Source: Gautieria morchelliformis (lineage: Eukaryota > Basidiomycota > Agaricomycetes > Gomphales > Gomphaceae). Taken from it: a DNA stretch of 64,000 nt. Below, piece after piece: positions 23,564-36,123 of this stretch. Both the position numbers and the translations under genes were made by a program. The stretch spans positions 1 through 64,000 of the forward strand of contig WHVA01000253.1 in the NCBI GenBank assembly GCA_015179125.1, written 5' to 3'. The notes beneath the pieces are model-generated. The model made no database searches and had not been told where the DNA came from. It saw only the letters and a list, made by a program, of their open reading frames with translations. How positions within the stretch are numbered: the first letter of the stretch is position 1; each line of letters opens with the position of its first letter.

Positions 23564-26059
23564 ATGCCCATTCCTGCTTCTGCGACACCGTCCCAGCCTG
23601 TCCCGGTCACAACGCGTTCCCGCACGCTCCTCTTTTTTTCCTTCCGCGACTCCACCGCGCGTCCACGCCGTGCGCGCCCCCGCGCCCCGCTCTCCTACGG
23701 CCCCCCCGAGGCCGCACCCGACCACTTCGACGAGGAACGCCAGGGTCTGCTCCCTCCGTCGCCCTCCAGCGCCGTGTCCCCGGGCCGCCAACGCCAATTC
23801 CAATCCCTCCACGATAACACGCTTCCGCCAAGATGGTCAGTGCTTTTGCGCGTGCAGGCGGTATGAATCGCTAATCCCCCGACACTTGCTTCTTTGATTG
23901 CTCTTTGACATTCGCAATTCGCCATTGGTTCCTGCTCGCTTCCATTTGCGCCCTTTCGGTGCTTCATTTTCGCCTTGCCTGGCTTCTTCTGTGATTTGCT
24001 GTTGCTGGGCGTTGGCCCCTGTGCCACGCCCGCCTGGCACCCATCTCTATATGTCCCGTTTCCGTCGTTGTGCATGCTTCCTGTCAATCCGCCTCTGCCA
24101 TCGATCCCTCCCATATTCCCAATTCGACATGCCGTGCCGATACCGTGCGATACATGTTTAACGATGCGCTGGCAGGGTTGATGTATCAGGCGAAGTCGAG
24201 GCAGTTATCGCTGGAGTCCAGGCTAAAGGTGGGTCATGCTTCTGTCATGCTTCTTCCTTGTGGTTTGTTTGTTCGTCTCCTCGAAAAAATTTTTTATTAT
24301 TTTTTCGTTGCTATTTCTCATTTAATTGATGTCCCTTCCCGGGTGCTGCGGTTCACATTTCCCTTGCTGCATTATTTTGTTCTGGCTTCCTTTCATGCCT
24401 TTGCTGTGCTCATTATCTCGTTCCGTCGCAATCCCCGTCTCATGTCCCAATATACACATGGTCTCCATAATATGGCCGCTTCGTCCCGATTCGCACGTCA
24501 CACGCATTCCCAATTTACCGCACTTGATCTCCAACTCTCCGGTCTCCATCTCCAATTCGCCGGCCCTACTCGATGATTCTCTTATCTCCAACGTTCCCAT
24601 CCACACCGCCACTCCTCGCCACCAAATTCAAACATTTCCATGTGCCCATCGCGTACGTCGCACTCTTCTTCTAGTCATCGCGCTCGACAAACTGCACGCC
24701 AAACACGTTCTGCCCGGCTTCGCGGACCGATCCGCCGAGGAGCGTGAAATTGGCGCCATGACCAGCGATATCACAAGGGTAGGTGCTTCGGTGATTGTAT
24801 TATCTTGGTCTGCCAGGCTTCATTGTTTGCGGGAGCTCCGCCCGTTCCCTGCACTCTTCCGACTGCCTTCCTTCCATGTACCTGTTACCAGCCCCCTGGC
24901 CCTGGCACCTTCCCCATTCTTCCCCTCACTTCCCCATTCTTCCCCTCACTTCCCCATTCTTCCCTTACTTCCCCATTCTTCCCCTCACTTCCCCATTCTT
25001 CCCCTCACTTCCTCACTTCCTTCCCCGCTCATCCCTTCCCTCCCCCTCCGTTCTGATTTCACCTTCTGATTCCAATAATAACAACCATCGGTGCGCCAGG
25101 ACTTCCGCCACTGCCACAAGCTCATCCAGCGTATCACGCCGGACCCGGACCCTGCGCACACCTTCCCGCCAGGCGCGGCCTCAAGCTCGCGGCATGCCAC
25201 GCTGGCTGCGCAGAACGTGCAGCGCGCGCTCGCGGCGAAGGTGCAGGAGCTGAGTGCCACGTTCCGCAAGAAGCAGAGGGTGTACATGGAGAGTGCGTTC
25301 CATATTCTTGTTCGTGCTGTGACGGTGGCTGACAGGTAAATGGGTATATTGCTGATTTCGCTACGAACGCTACACTTGGCGTATGGTAGAACTGCAGGGC
25401 CATTCGATCAAGAATCAGGACTTCCTGGTGGCGTCGGGCGCTGTGAGTCTGCAGGGGCAGGAGGGTATTTTTTCGCTCGAAGAAGACGTGAAGGCGGTGA
25501 GTGGCAGGAAGCATCCAGCTTGGCATAGCTGAATTTGCGCTCCTCTGCTCTCAGTCGCAAGAGATCCCCCTGTCCTCGCTCTCCTCCCAGTCGCAACTCA
25601 CGTCTCACGACCCCCTCCACGCGCGAGCGGCGGAGCTTGCCTCTATCGCGACATCAATCACGTCGCTCGCGGATCTCTTCAAGGATCTCTCGACGCTCGT
25701 GATCGACCAGGGCACAATCCTAGATAGTGTCGAGTACAATGTGGAGATGACGGCCGTCAATGTGCAGGAGGCGGTGGAGGAGCTGACGGTGGCCACTAGG
25801 TTCGTAACGGCCTTCTTGGTGTTCTTCTATTATTATCCTGCGCGGCTTTGTTTCTTTCGTCGCGTTTATACTGTGTCGGTTGGACAGATACCAAAAAAAC
25901 ACGGGCCGGCGGCAATGCATGTTCCTGCTCGTGCTGATCATCCTCGGACTTGTGCTCGTGCTCATCTTCAAGCCGCGGCGGCAGGGGTCTGGTGGAGGAG
26001 CGATACACACTCTGAGCGCCGGTACGAGGTATTCTAGTTCTCAGGGACGGTGGGGCTGA
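23564..26059 (+). CDS. TLG2: Qa-SNARE of the trans-Golgi/endosome, Tlg2 / syntaxin-16 family (381 aa)
   Basis: Seven exons: 23564-23835, 24176-24228, 24675-24778, 25100-25292, 25390-25496, 25555-25799 and 25888-26059. All phases fit and the sum is 1146 bp. The protein has the Tlg2 order: a start with TTRSRTLLFFSFRDS (about residue 16), LPPRWVDVSGEVEAVIAGVQAK, an Habc part with ALDKLHAKHVLPGFADRSAEERE and DFRHCHKLIQRI, the linker QGHSIKNQDFL, and a SNARE helix with the central glutamine in VIDQGTILD and then VEYNVE. A single C-terminal membrane anchor (CMFLLVLIILGLVLVLIF) is followed by a short polar tail. Tlg2 drives fusion of endosomal vesicles with the trans-Golgi network, with Vps45 as the usual partner. 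No defects were seen. Introns 1-3 (321-446 bp) are unusually long beside the others. Confidence 0.96.
24905..25025 (+). repeat. Pyrimidine-rich tandem repeat in TLG2 intron 3
   Basis: About five copies of a 19-21-bp unit (CCCCATTCTTCCCCTCACTT) fill this part of the intron. It lies upstream of the exon 4 acceptor at 25099 and extends the pyrimidine tract greatly. It is a simple minisatellite and probably variable in length. Confidence 0.85.
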
Positions 26060-27472
26060 TGGATCACAACCACGCCCACAGCCACGGCTACCAGCACAGC
26101 CACCGGTACGGCGCGACGATCACGGCCGTCATTGTTGCGGGCGCGCCCGTTTGGGGTGGTGCGTTGATGGTAGTGGAGGCGTTGTGGTATTGCTGTGAAA
26201 GAGCGTTTTCCAGTCTGTTGTAGGTTTTGGTGGTATCGATAGATGGACTGTAACCAGGCTGCCGGCATAGAATTATAATTGCAAAGTTTGAATGCAGGAT
26301 GTACGTGTCAAGCAAGGTGGCTTGTGCAGTGACAATGTTGCTGAGATCAGCGGTCCGAGTGTGTAACGCATTAATAAGACAAAGTGAATTGGTCGCTGAT
26401 TAATATGTGGGATTTCAATGGCTCGGATATTAATTAAAAGGCGAATCGTGCATCACCCATATATCCAAATCAGGCGCATCACCCAGAAAAGGCCCTCCGT
26501 CCAAAAAAGCACAGCTCCCTCCCAAATCGGGTGGCCTCGAAGCACGTTGCGCGTGAGCTGATTGCTTTATGTAACACCCGGTGTGCTGCTTCGAATTTGA
26601 TGCACGCTCTGTGTCGATGCCGTGGGATGCCGGGTCGAGACGGAGTTTGTTCTGGATGTTCTGTTGACATGTCCGATATCGGGGCACGTGTCTCGTTCCG
26701 TGAGAGGACGTGTCCCGGAGTTATCAAGTCCGAGGTCGGAGTTCTGTCTCAGCTCCACGTGGAAAGGTGACCGGTGAGTGGAGCGGCAGGCCGATGATAC
26801 TTATACCAAGCGACTCCGTCCCGCTGACGTGTGACACCCCACTTGAGCGCCCGTGCACACCCGGAGTAGGCAGAAGGGTCGCGCAAAGCCTCGCAGAACG
26901 AGCCCCACTGTGTCGCCAGACTGATACCGTGTTGTCCTGCCTAATCCCGGTCCGAAGCTGCTCTCGGTGCCAGGTGGTCAGTATACGTACTACGTAGCAG
27001 ACGCACTTGCCTATCACATTCACAACTCTCGCTCCCGCACGTCATGCGTGTGCGTGTGGCTGGTATGGCATCATGTACCCCGCCTGTATAGCTGGATCTG
27101 AGGCGTCGGAGGACAAGGAACGGAGTGATCCTCTTGGCAGCGGCACTGGCGAACCCGCCCGCATTCACACACAGTTATCGTGGACTGCCATCGATAACTT
27201 AATACCGCAGTAGCTGTTCTCGGCGTCAAACGCAATCTGACATCCATCTCGGAGTCCAATCGTGCTCAGCTAATTGCAAATATGTCAAAATCTCCCATAT
27301 ATCCCATTTCCATTCTCCTTATCACAGACATGCTCGTACCTCGGACCACGCCCGAACAATCTTTCACATACTATCGCTACAGCAGCGGCGCCGGCATTCC
27401 CATATAGCATACAGCACTGAGCTCCTGCGTTCCCATGTCCCGTCTCATACATTCCAGTCAACCATCGCTGCG
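26060..27472. other. Intergenic region between TLG2 and the first transporter
   Basis: No gene is recognised. It holds the 3' flanks of TLG2 and of the minus-strand transporter, which converge here. A repeated phrase, GCATCACCCA, occurs twice near 26450 and 26475. Frames of 60-128 residues show no domain. Confidence 0.45.
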
Positions 27473-29879
27473 CTAAATCGTATAACGGAAGTCGGGCGCC
27501 CGATCTCCCATCTCCCGCAGCTCCTGTGCCGTGTATCCGTGGCCCCCTTTCTCGTCGTAGGCCAGCGCGTTGCGCTCCCGACGTGCATTGATTCGCGTGT
27601 ACAGAATCACCGCAAGTACCGAGCAGCAGATTCCGACCCCCAGGAATATGAGCTCTACGCTGTCTGTGCATATTAATAATAGAAGTAGAATCAACATCAC
27701 ATCATTGAAAAAGACGTGGGAGGAACGCAACGCACAGCCGATGATGTATCGCGGCGCATCCTGCGTGCGGAAGATATTCGACGACATCAAGATACCGCTG
27801 TTCCCTAGGCCGACGTGCACCGCCATGCCGACGCCGCGTTTACACTTTCCCGCCATGTTGTTTCCCAGCCTTCATACATGACGCATGAGCGCGTCAGCTG
27901 CAACTTCCCCTGCAAAAGAGGCCAGACACGACACGCACCACGACACCGCGCCCGGTACCGCTGAAACCGCCCCTGCGACGCACACGTAGATCCCAAAGTA
28001 TTTCACGCCACGCGGCGCGGGGCTGATCTCTATCGCCAACCCGCCAAGGAGCAGCAGTTGCCCCGCGAGGACGAAGGGGAACCGTCTACGTAGTTTGTCC
28101 GAGTAGTACCCAAAAGACAGAGCCACGATCGCTGTTATATGTCATTGTGGTGGGTGTCACTATAATGAAGGTAGGCAAAGGGAAAACCCATACCGGCGAA
28201 CAAATACACGGGAACGGTCAGTAACTGCGATCCTGACGTCGAGTACCCGAACCCTGTGATAATGGACCTTTGCGATGCAAAACCCGTCATCGCTCCCTAA
28301 CTCGAACGCCTTCACACAAAAACGACGCACGGCAAGAACAGGGCGATCCCAGCCACTTCCGGTGTGTGTCAGAAGGCCGCATTTAGAAACGGGAAGCATA
28401 TAAATCTTACGGGGAGACATGACGGACATGTAGATAATGATGTGAATCCAGAGCTGCCACGAAGATGAGGGCTTTATTATGGAGGCGGCGGAGCGAACGC
28501 GTACCTGCCAGTCGCAGAGTGCGGCCCAGACGTAGCGGCGGGCGAACTCTTCTTCTTCGCCTACGGTTGAGTTGTCGTACTCTGCGCCGTGATAGTGCAT
28601 TGTAAGCAGGCGGGGCAAGAAGCGAAGGGAATTGACGGCAAGAAAGAGAGCGCTAGGTGTCCTGAGATTCTAAGGAACAGGCCATAATTTAACCACCTAC
28701 TCATCTTCCGCACAACATACGCGCGTTCTTCAGGGCTAAGAAATCTCGCCGCGGCCGGAGAATCGACTATAATAAACGCAGAGAGAATGCCCACAGCAAC
28801 CGTTGCACTGCCCTCTAAAATCTACACGCCTGTCAACTCGATAACAAAATAAGAAGATGGCACGCTCACGAAGATCCAGCTCCACCCCTCTAATCCTCGA
28901 ACGCCATTCATATACCCAATCGTGAAGGCAAGCAGCCCAGAGAAGGCCAGAGCAAGACTCGCGCCGCCGAAGAAGAGCCCGATGCGGAACTGCAGGGCAT
29001 GGCGGGGATACCACAGCGTCAGGCTACACGCATTCATGGTCAATTTTGAAGGCCAGGTGCAGTGAGTGCGATACGGGACGCACTAGTACACCACGCCGGG
29101 GAAGAGGCCTGCTTCAAACGCGCCAAGGAAAATGCGCGTACATATGAGTTGGGGGAATCTGTTGGCGTTAGTGTTCGGGCGGTGTATTTTAGTTTGAGCG
29201 GGAGAGCACTACGTTTTAACTAGGCCCATGACAGTCATAACAATGCCCCAGCCTAAAGTTATTCCAGGAAGCCAGCTGTGAGGAGGGTTAGCCTATTGCG
29301 GGAATACATTGGGATAGCCTGTACCGCGAGGGTCGAATCTTTTTCAGCAGGAGACTTGTGTACCTGAATCAGGAGATTTCTCAAGATGGAGGAAGTGGAC
29401 GAACGTACTTTGCGGGGCATTGGCAAACACAGTATGCCTGTAGCAAAATTGGTTAATGCTGCAATCATATCTTAATTTGGAGGTCTCCATACCACGACAG
29501 TTATGGTCTGCATGGCTGGTCAGAACAAAAGAATGTTGATGAATGGAAGTACTGTACCAATGCGATATTGAACTGGTCCCCAACGAGATTGAGCTGTGTA
29601 ACGAGACCGGCAACTTTGGCGTTGCCGATGTTCCCTGCGAGAGCCGTGATCGGTCAGAGCAGCCAGATAGACTGTGCTGCGTACCGCCGTCCATGGAGGC
29701 CACAATGTACATGAGACTCAAGATGGGCATCAGCCGCAAGTCGATCTTGCGGTAGAGCTTGCGCTCCTGCTCAAGGGTGAGCTCCACCGTGGGGGAAGCG
29801 TCTCGTCGCCATCAACGTCGACAGTGTGTGAGGATGCAGTGGCTGTGGGCACCTTTTCCAGGCGGAGAGGGTCGGACAT
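27473..29879 (-). pseudogene. MFS transporter, Dal5/Tna1-type anion:cation symporter (copy M1), one frameshift
   Basis: The minus strand encodes a Dal5-like permease: LTLEQERKLYRKIDLRLMPILSLMYIVASMD, GNIGNAKVAGLVTQLNLVGDQF, WLPGITLGWGIVMTVMGLVKT, LTLWYPRHALQFRIGLFFGGAS, GGxEGWSW-type loops, LSPEERAYVV, SIITGFGYSTSGSQLL, and the C-terminus RTQDAPRYIIG ... GDRAPDFRYTI. The family carries allantoate, nicotinate, pantothenate and similar anions over the plasma membrane with 12 membrane helices; the substrate cannot be told here. Intron positions match copy M2 (for example after GVVY and after GWSWIF). Near 29791-29795 a run of five G needs one more base for the start MSDPLRLEKV to join the body, so the gene is broken or the base is an error. 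The rest looks sound. Confidence 0.85.
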
Positions 29880-31785
29880 TGTGGGAGACGTGGGGAGAGA
29901 CGCACACACGGCTGGCGGCCTTAAATGAGAAACCGGGTAAGAAGTGCTGGTCATTTATAGACCTACCTCCAATACCTTCAGAGAATGCATAACCTCCGTG
30001 GGTGAATACCTATGAAGGGTCTGAGCGTTCTTGATTAGTAGGCGGCGAGACAAACATTCTTCGTCAGCGCGAAGTTGGTTGATATTGGAAGGGAAGCATT
30101 CTGCTTATTCACATGCATGGCGCCGGCGGCATGACAGACGCGTCGGCGCTCAATGCCCCTTGTTCGTGACATTGGGGCTTACGAGCTCTAGGTCTTCAAG
30201 TTTCAAACCATTTGAAATCATCTGTGATTCGCCTGTGATTATTGTCACCACATAAAGCTATTAAAGCCCAACTCACCCCAAGAGCATACTCGACGCCCCA
30301 GAGTCGTACTCGTCGAAGCGTCACCTAGCTCTGCATAGACTGCGCTCACGTTCTTCGAACGCTTCTAGTACATTATCGCAACGCGAGGGGCCCTGGGACA
30401 CAGAGTGAGCGCCAGAGCGTTCCCCGGGCCGACGTGGTTGCGATGGATTTCCAACCACGGCGCTGCCCGGTATTCGGCGTGAGGTACGAAGCCACTGCCA
30501 CTGCAAACCTTACAGTAAGCTTGCCGCAATCTATGCAAGTTTGGCCAGTACCCCGTCCAATCGCGACCAATCTCCCATGTAACCTGCAGCCATCCCGTCC
30601 AACAAGATCGCACAACAAATCACGGGCCCACGTACACTAACTACTTCCACCGATTCTCCTAGATTCGCTCAGACAGGTACTTACTCCAAGTCTTGAAGTC
30701 TCCATCCCGCTAGATAATCTTTTGGCGTCATATCGAGTCGAGACTGCCGGGCCCCAGACATATCTAAAGAATGCGAACAGAAAAAGAGATGCGGGCTTGT
30801 GGAATGGGCTGAAAGACCGGCGTCGGTAATCTTGCATTATTTTGTGGTCGGACTTGGAACTGTATAGTTGTGCGCTGGGCGCCTATTACTTAATTACTAA
30901 CTCGGCAACTAAAGGAAGCGTGATGTGGTCGTTCGAGTTCAACCTCTTCCGAAGTGGTCTGGATCTAACTCCTCAAACAGAGATACAATTTGAGCCGTCG
31001 ACACAAATGCATAATACTCAAACCTCTCAGTGTATGATGCCACGTCACCGTCATGCGTACGTACTGCTTCAGAGGTAGAGCCACGAGAATGCTCTTTATT
31101 GTCTACAAGGAAGTAGATGTCGCGGAACTCGACTCAATGAATAGAAGCGGTTTCGTTGGAACCAGCCTTGCCGACGTGATGTGGGCGCGAGCGGCTTCTA
31201 CTGCCGGGCGGCACCGTGGTTGCAACTGGAGCCGATATTACTGGATTGGGCACTGACATTGATTTCCTACTACGTGACACTACCTGGTATTCGGCGCAAG
31301 GTACGAAGCCACGCTATCAGGTAAGTAGTCACCTTGTCCAATCGCAGCCAATCTCCATTCTACTCGACTGCACCCATCTTATCCAACCAAATCACTCCAA
31401 AATCACAGCCCCACCGGGCATTATTATATTTAGTGCCACTTGGTTCCTCCTTGATTCCGGCGGACAAGCTGTCCCATCCAGTTAATTCCGCTACCACGTC
31501 CTCGGACTCCTTTTTTTTGTGGTTGCTACGATTATTCCACCGGGTAGGCAGCCGTGTCCGTCACTCCTGCCCACCTTCAAACACCATCCCTTCCTTTCCT
31601 CAGGTCATCACTGTCACTTTTCAAGTCGGACGAAATAGAAGACTTCTCCCCGTTGAGCTAGAGCGTCCATTATTGATGTAAAGATTGTGGCAACATGCAG
31701 TACGTCCAGACATGTTACATGCAGTAACGTTGCTCACGGGATCGCTGCGCCACTGACACTCAATCCAGAACAACTTGTTCAATTC

Positions 31786-31842
31786 GATAATTCAATCAGG
31801 ACATGCTCCAGTTGAACTAGAAAATGTCCTGATTGAATTATC
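31786..31842. repeat. Hairpin with 19-bp perfect arms and a 19-base loop
   Basis: The left arm GATAATTCAATCAGGACAT (31786-31804) is the exact reverse complement of 31824-31842. The loop is 31805-31823. No terminator or gene end is close by. It could be the core of a miniature element or a precursor of small RNA. Confidence 0.9.
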
Positions 31843-32308
31843 TAATTACTACAAAGCTCTCCCAATCCTGTCCAGGATAGCTATTAAATTGCCCTGTTAT
31901 ATGAAGACGTCTCAGATCCCATCATTGGTCTATATAGCGGCGATTCCCCCCCTCCCCCTCCGAAACTCTATCACCACGTGCGGACGTTGGGTGCTCGATC
32001 TGCGCTGCTCTCAGGAATACGATGCGGATTCACTTCGCAACTCCGTTTCACTTATTTGTTTTGTTTTCCTCACGGTCGTTCTGGGGAGAACTAGCCACAG
32101 AACTGGGAATCTTCTCATGTTGTCATTCCCTGTAATGCGGCCGCATTCGACGAGATGTCACTTCTGCTGAGAACATCAAAGCATGATCCTCCTTTGATCG
32201 GATACCCTCGTGATTCGCTTCGTGTTGCCAGGTCGTCATCCCATTTGGAAGCGCCACCAGTAAGCCTTGTTGCCATCGCACGCCGTTGCTACGCACCACT
32301 GAGGTGTC

Positions 32309-32342
32309 ACCATTTGATCACTGGTACCAGTGATCAAATGGT
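32309..32342. repeat. Perfect 34-base palindrome
   Basis: The half-site ACCATTTGATCACTGGT is followed at once by its exact reverse complement with no spacer. A perfect palindrome of this length without a loop is rare by chance. It is not at the end of any element I could define. Confidence 0.95.
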
Positions 32343-32796
32343 TTGACTGGCATATATATCAGGTCACGTTACTTCACCCAAGGACACCGTGATAAATTCG
32401 TACTGGAAAGTAACAGCCTCTGTGAAACAAGGTAGGTAGGCCGCGTATATAGGGCAGCTGTCTATTAATATATCAGTAGATGTGGGCGTCGAACTAGCAG
32501 GATTACATCTGGGTAATTTATAGAAAGAAATGAAGCTTTAAGCTTTCATGTTATGGGCGGCCTAATGGTTCGGCTAGTACATATCGTTTGTCTTAGTTTT
32601 CCCTTTCACCACTGATGCCGATGCATGGGTGACATTGAAACGCCTGCAGGAGGATATCCAATATTCGATGCCACACGCAGGAACGGAGGAGCTCTGCTTA
32701 CACACAGCAAGGTATGGTTACTTGATCTTTTGCCATAGTACGAAAAGTTCACCCTGAGATCCAGTGTTCCGTTCACCACAAGATCTGGACACATAT

Positions 32797-33210
32797 ATTG
32801 TAAAGAGTCGTCACTGGTGGTGGTATTGAGATAGGTTATAGATTCATACTCCAAGGAAGTGTCGAATCGAGTTCGGGGTTAAGGATATGAGAAGTGAGTT
32901 TGCACTAGGTATCTGCGCCTAAGAATAATCAACAAGACAAATTCCAGTGCTTCAAAGCACAGTAAGATAACAATATGTGAGTTTGAGTGACTAGAGAATC
33001 ACTGTGTACACGACTGGCTATTTAACTGGCTAGAAGGTGTACTACGACGGAAGCACTGGTACCGGAATGTGTATGCGCGTATATGCATCTCAGGTCCCGG
33101 GGGTTTAAAGGGCCGGCTGCTGCGGTGTTTGCATATATTGTCTATCGAATGGAAAGGCATGTGTGTGTCTCACATATCAGAAAAGATATGTGGAAGTGTG
33201 AAAAGACAGA
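32797..33210 (-). repeat. Left inverted repeat flanking transporter M2 (LTR-like)
   Basis: It starts TGTAAAGAGTCG and matches, in reverse orientation, the segment 37140-37550. Long shared words include GGCTATTTAACT, GCGCGTATATGCA, CCCGGGGGTTT and GAGAAGTGAGTTT. The two repeats face each other across M2. The ends look like LTR ends (TGTWAAGAGTCG), so these may be two old LTRs of one family in opposite orientation. Confidence 0.7.
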
Positions 33211-33760
33211 AGGAAAGTTCTGTGCACGACGGACTAGCCGTTGTGCCATTCCTCAGATCAGCGTCTCTTGGGCTCGGGCCCTCGTCTCGGATCAGGGACA
33301 AGTCCACGGGTCGTTGGGTCAGTTACTCGGCCGCGGATCGATGGGATGGTCTGGTATGGGTCGTATGTGTGCGTGTGGGCTCGGGAATGGTCGGATAGGT
33401 GTTGGGAATGCATATCCGTATACGTGGTGTGTATTGCATAGGATAGAATGTTGTGATGTTTTTGTTGAATAAGTGAAGATGGTTACATAGTTTTGATATA
33501 TTTATGATATATATCTCCACCAGGCTTGGGGAGTGTTGATGCAGTTCCGTGGCCCTGGTTTTTGATTGGGAACTTTTCCTTGTGAGCGTAATGTATCAGC
33601 CCGTGACGATGTGTCAATTAGTTGGAGATAACTGTGGCGCCACCTCTTATCGTGATACTGATTGTTCACTCATCAACCTTTATTTCTTACAGGTAATAAA
33701 CATGCATGATCTCCACCATGCGCTTCAAGTGGACTCGATACGCACCGCACCACCCAGACT
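33211..33760. other. Region between the left inverted repeat and M2
   Basis: No gene is recognised. The three overlapping + strand frames at 33069-33472 are alternative readings of G/T-rich sequence and show no domain. This part holds the 3' flank of the minus-strand gene M2. Confidence 0.4.
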
Positions 33761-36123
33761 TTAAAGCGTATACCGGAAATCAGGTGCCCGATCCCCCATC
33801 TGGCGCAGTTCTTGCACAGTATATGCAGGATACGCATGACTTAGGGAATCGCGCTTCGCATTAATGCGCTTGTAGATAGTGACGGCGATGGGCACGGTGA
33901 TGAATCCAAGTCCTGTGAACATGAGTTCTAGGCTGTCTGGTGTGTATTAGGATCAACAACGGCAAGATAAAGAGAAAGTGGAAAGCGACGCACGACCCAA
34001 GATGTATCGTGGCGCATCCTGAGTACGGAAGATATTGGCTGCGATCACGGTGGCAAGGTTCCCTAAGCCAATTTGCAATGCCATACCGACGCTGCGTTTG
34101 CACTGGCCCGCCAGGTTGTTTCCCAGCCTCCACATGAAACTTAGTTGTAGCACCGGGCAATGGCTGACAGCACGCACCATGCAATCGTACCTGGAACCGC
34201 TGCATAGCCTGCGAGACATAGATAGATGCCAAAGTACTTTACACCCGACGAGGCGCTGCTGATCTGGATTGAAAATCCGACAAGAAGCTGTACGAATACA
34301 GCGAGTATGAAGGGGTAGCGAACGCGCAGCTTGTCCGAGTAATGGCCAAACACCAGGGTCATTGTTGCTGTTTTTGTTGGTGATCGTGAGCATAAGAGGC
34401 GCGAGGAAAGGAAGACTATATACCAGCGAAGACATAGGCGGGAACAGTTAATAATTGCGACACTGCCGTTGAGAATCCGAAACCTAATATAATTGATCTT
34501 CATAACAGAGTCATAACCCCAATCCTAGAAAGGTGTATACGGAGCGACGTACGGCAGGAACAGAGTTATCCCAGCCACTGTGAGCATGTTAGAAGGTTGT
34601 TTGCCGATACGGGGACGACAATCTTACCGGGCGTAAGGATGGACATATAAATGATCATGTGGAGCCAGAGCTGTGAAGAAGATAAGTTAACGAGTCCACT
34701 CTAGGGAAGCGAGGCAAGCGCGCACCTGCCAGTCACGCAACGCGTCCCAGACGTAGCGGAGGGCAAACGTTTCTTGCTCGCCGACAGTTGAATTGTCGTA
34801 TTCTGTGCAAAGATCATAATGAGTACCAGCAAAGGGAAGGCGGCGGGGAAGCAGGGGACATAGGGAAGGCAGGAGAAGGAGCCAAGTCAGGGTGAATGTC
34901 CTAGGACTCGACGAGAACTTAAGTCCTCACTCTTTTTCCACACAATATACGCCCGCTCCTCAGGCGTAAGGAACGCTGCCTTCGCGGGATAATCAACTAT
35001 CAGGAATGCCGCCAGGATCCCTACAGCAACTGTTGCGATTCCCTCAAGAATCTGCAGCCCGATGAGCTGGAATGTAATAATGATTAAAGGCAGGATAAAC
35101 TGTCCACATACGAATATCCAGCTCCACCCCTCTAGCCCCCCAATCCCTTTCATAAACCCAATCCCATACGCAAACAAGCCTGAAAACGCCAGGGCAACAC
35201 TTGCGCCTCCGAAGAACAGTCCGATCCGGAACTGCAGGGCATGACGAGGGTACCAAAGTGTTAGGCTACCCGCGTGGCGGCGTGTATGCATGGTCAAGCA
35301 TGGTGGCACAGTGCCATGGAGGAGCGGGACGCACTAGTACACTACGCCGGGGAACAAGCCTGCTTCGACAACTCCAAGACATACACGTGCACCGACGAGT
35401 TGGGGGTAACTGTCCAGAGTCAGAATTAGTATGTAGTATTTTTTCTTTCGTGACGGAGAAAGCACGTTTTGACAATGCCCATGAGGGTCATGATCGTCCC
35501 CCATACGATGGTGATTCCGGGAAGCCAACTGTGTGCGGGGTTAGATTGCGAAGACGCCTCTGCAACAGCTTTTACCGTGAGGGCCGAAATTTCTTTATTG
35601 CGAGACTTGGGGGCGCAAGTTAGATATTATTCCAGGAAGGAAACGGACGGCATACTTTGCGGGGCACTCGCAGAGACAGTATGGCTGTAGTAAGGCACTG
35701 AGGTAAGCTGGAATAAATCTCTTCTTTGGACATCTCATACAACGAAAAACATGGTCTGCAGTGAGAATAAAGCAAGGATTCATGGAAGGACCGGGACGGC
35801 GTACCAACGCGATATTATACTGATTCCCTTTCAGCTTGAGCTGGGTCGTGAGACCCTCAATATTCGCATTCCCAATGTTTCCTGGGAATATCGTGATTGG
35901 AGGTGTGACAACAGACATCGCGTTGCGTACCACGATCCATGGAGGCCATAAGATACATAAGGCATAGGATGGGCATAAGACGCCGATCGAGTTTGCGATA
36001 GAGTGCGAGCTCCTGCGAGGGTGTGAGATTGGGTGGCGGTGGGAGTGTCCCTTCGCCTCCCCAGTCAAGGGAGGGCAAGGCATCGTTGTCGGGAGCCTTT
36101 TCGATAGCGCCGGAATCCGACAT
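33761..36123 (-). CDS. MFS transporter, Dal5/Tna1-type anion:cation symporter (copy M2), apparently intact
   Basis: Translation starts at 36121-36123 (MSDSGAIEKAPDND) and ends with GDRAPDFRYTL at 33761. Exons carry, in order, TPSQELALYRKLDRRLMPIL, NIGNANIEGLTTQLKLKGNQYN, WLPGITIVWGTIMTLMGIVK, LTLWYPRHALQFRIGLFFGG, FMKGIGGLEGWSWIF, ILEGIATVAVGILAAFLIVDYP, LTPEERAYIVW, SIILGFGFSTAVSQLLTVPAYVFA and KRSVGMALQIGLGNLATVIAAN. GT-AG introns interrupt it at the same sites as in M1; I did not model every junction. The product should be a 12-helix plasma-membrane importer for a small organic anion of the allantoate/nicotinate/pantothenate group. M2 and M1 are tandem paralogues about 4 kb apart, both on the minus strand. 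M2 is flanked by inverted repeats; M1 is not. Confidence 0.88.

Larger units (their letters stand above)
29880..32796. other. Intergenic region between M1 and the left inverted repeat
   Basis: I see no gene. It contains a degenerate direct repeat (30436-30640 against 31205-31420, sharing GGTATTCGGCG..AGGTACGAAGCCAC and GTCCAATCGC..CCAATCTCC), a 57-base hairpin at 31786-31842 and a perfect 34-base palindrome at 32309-32342. A minus-strand frame at 32606-32854 (82 aa) shows no motif. Confidence 0.5.
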
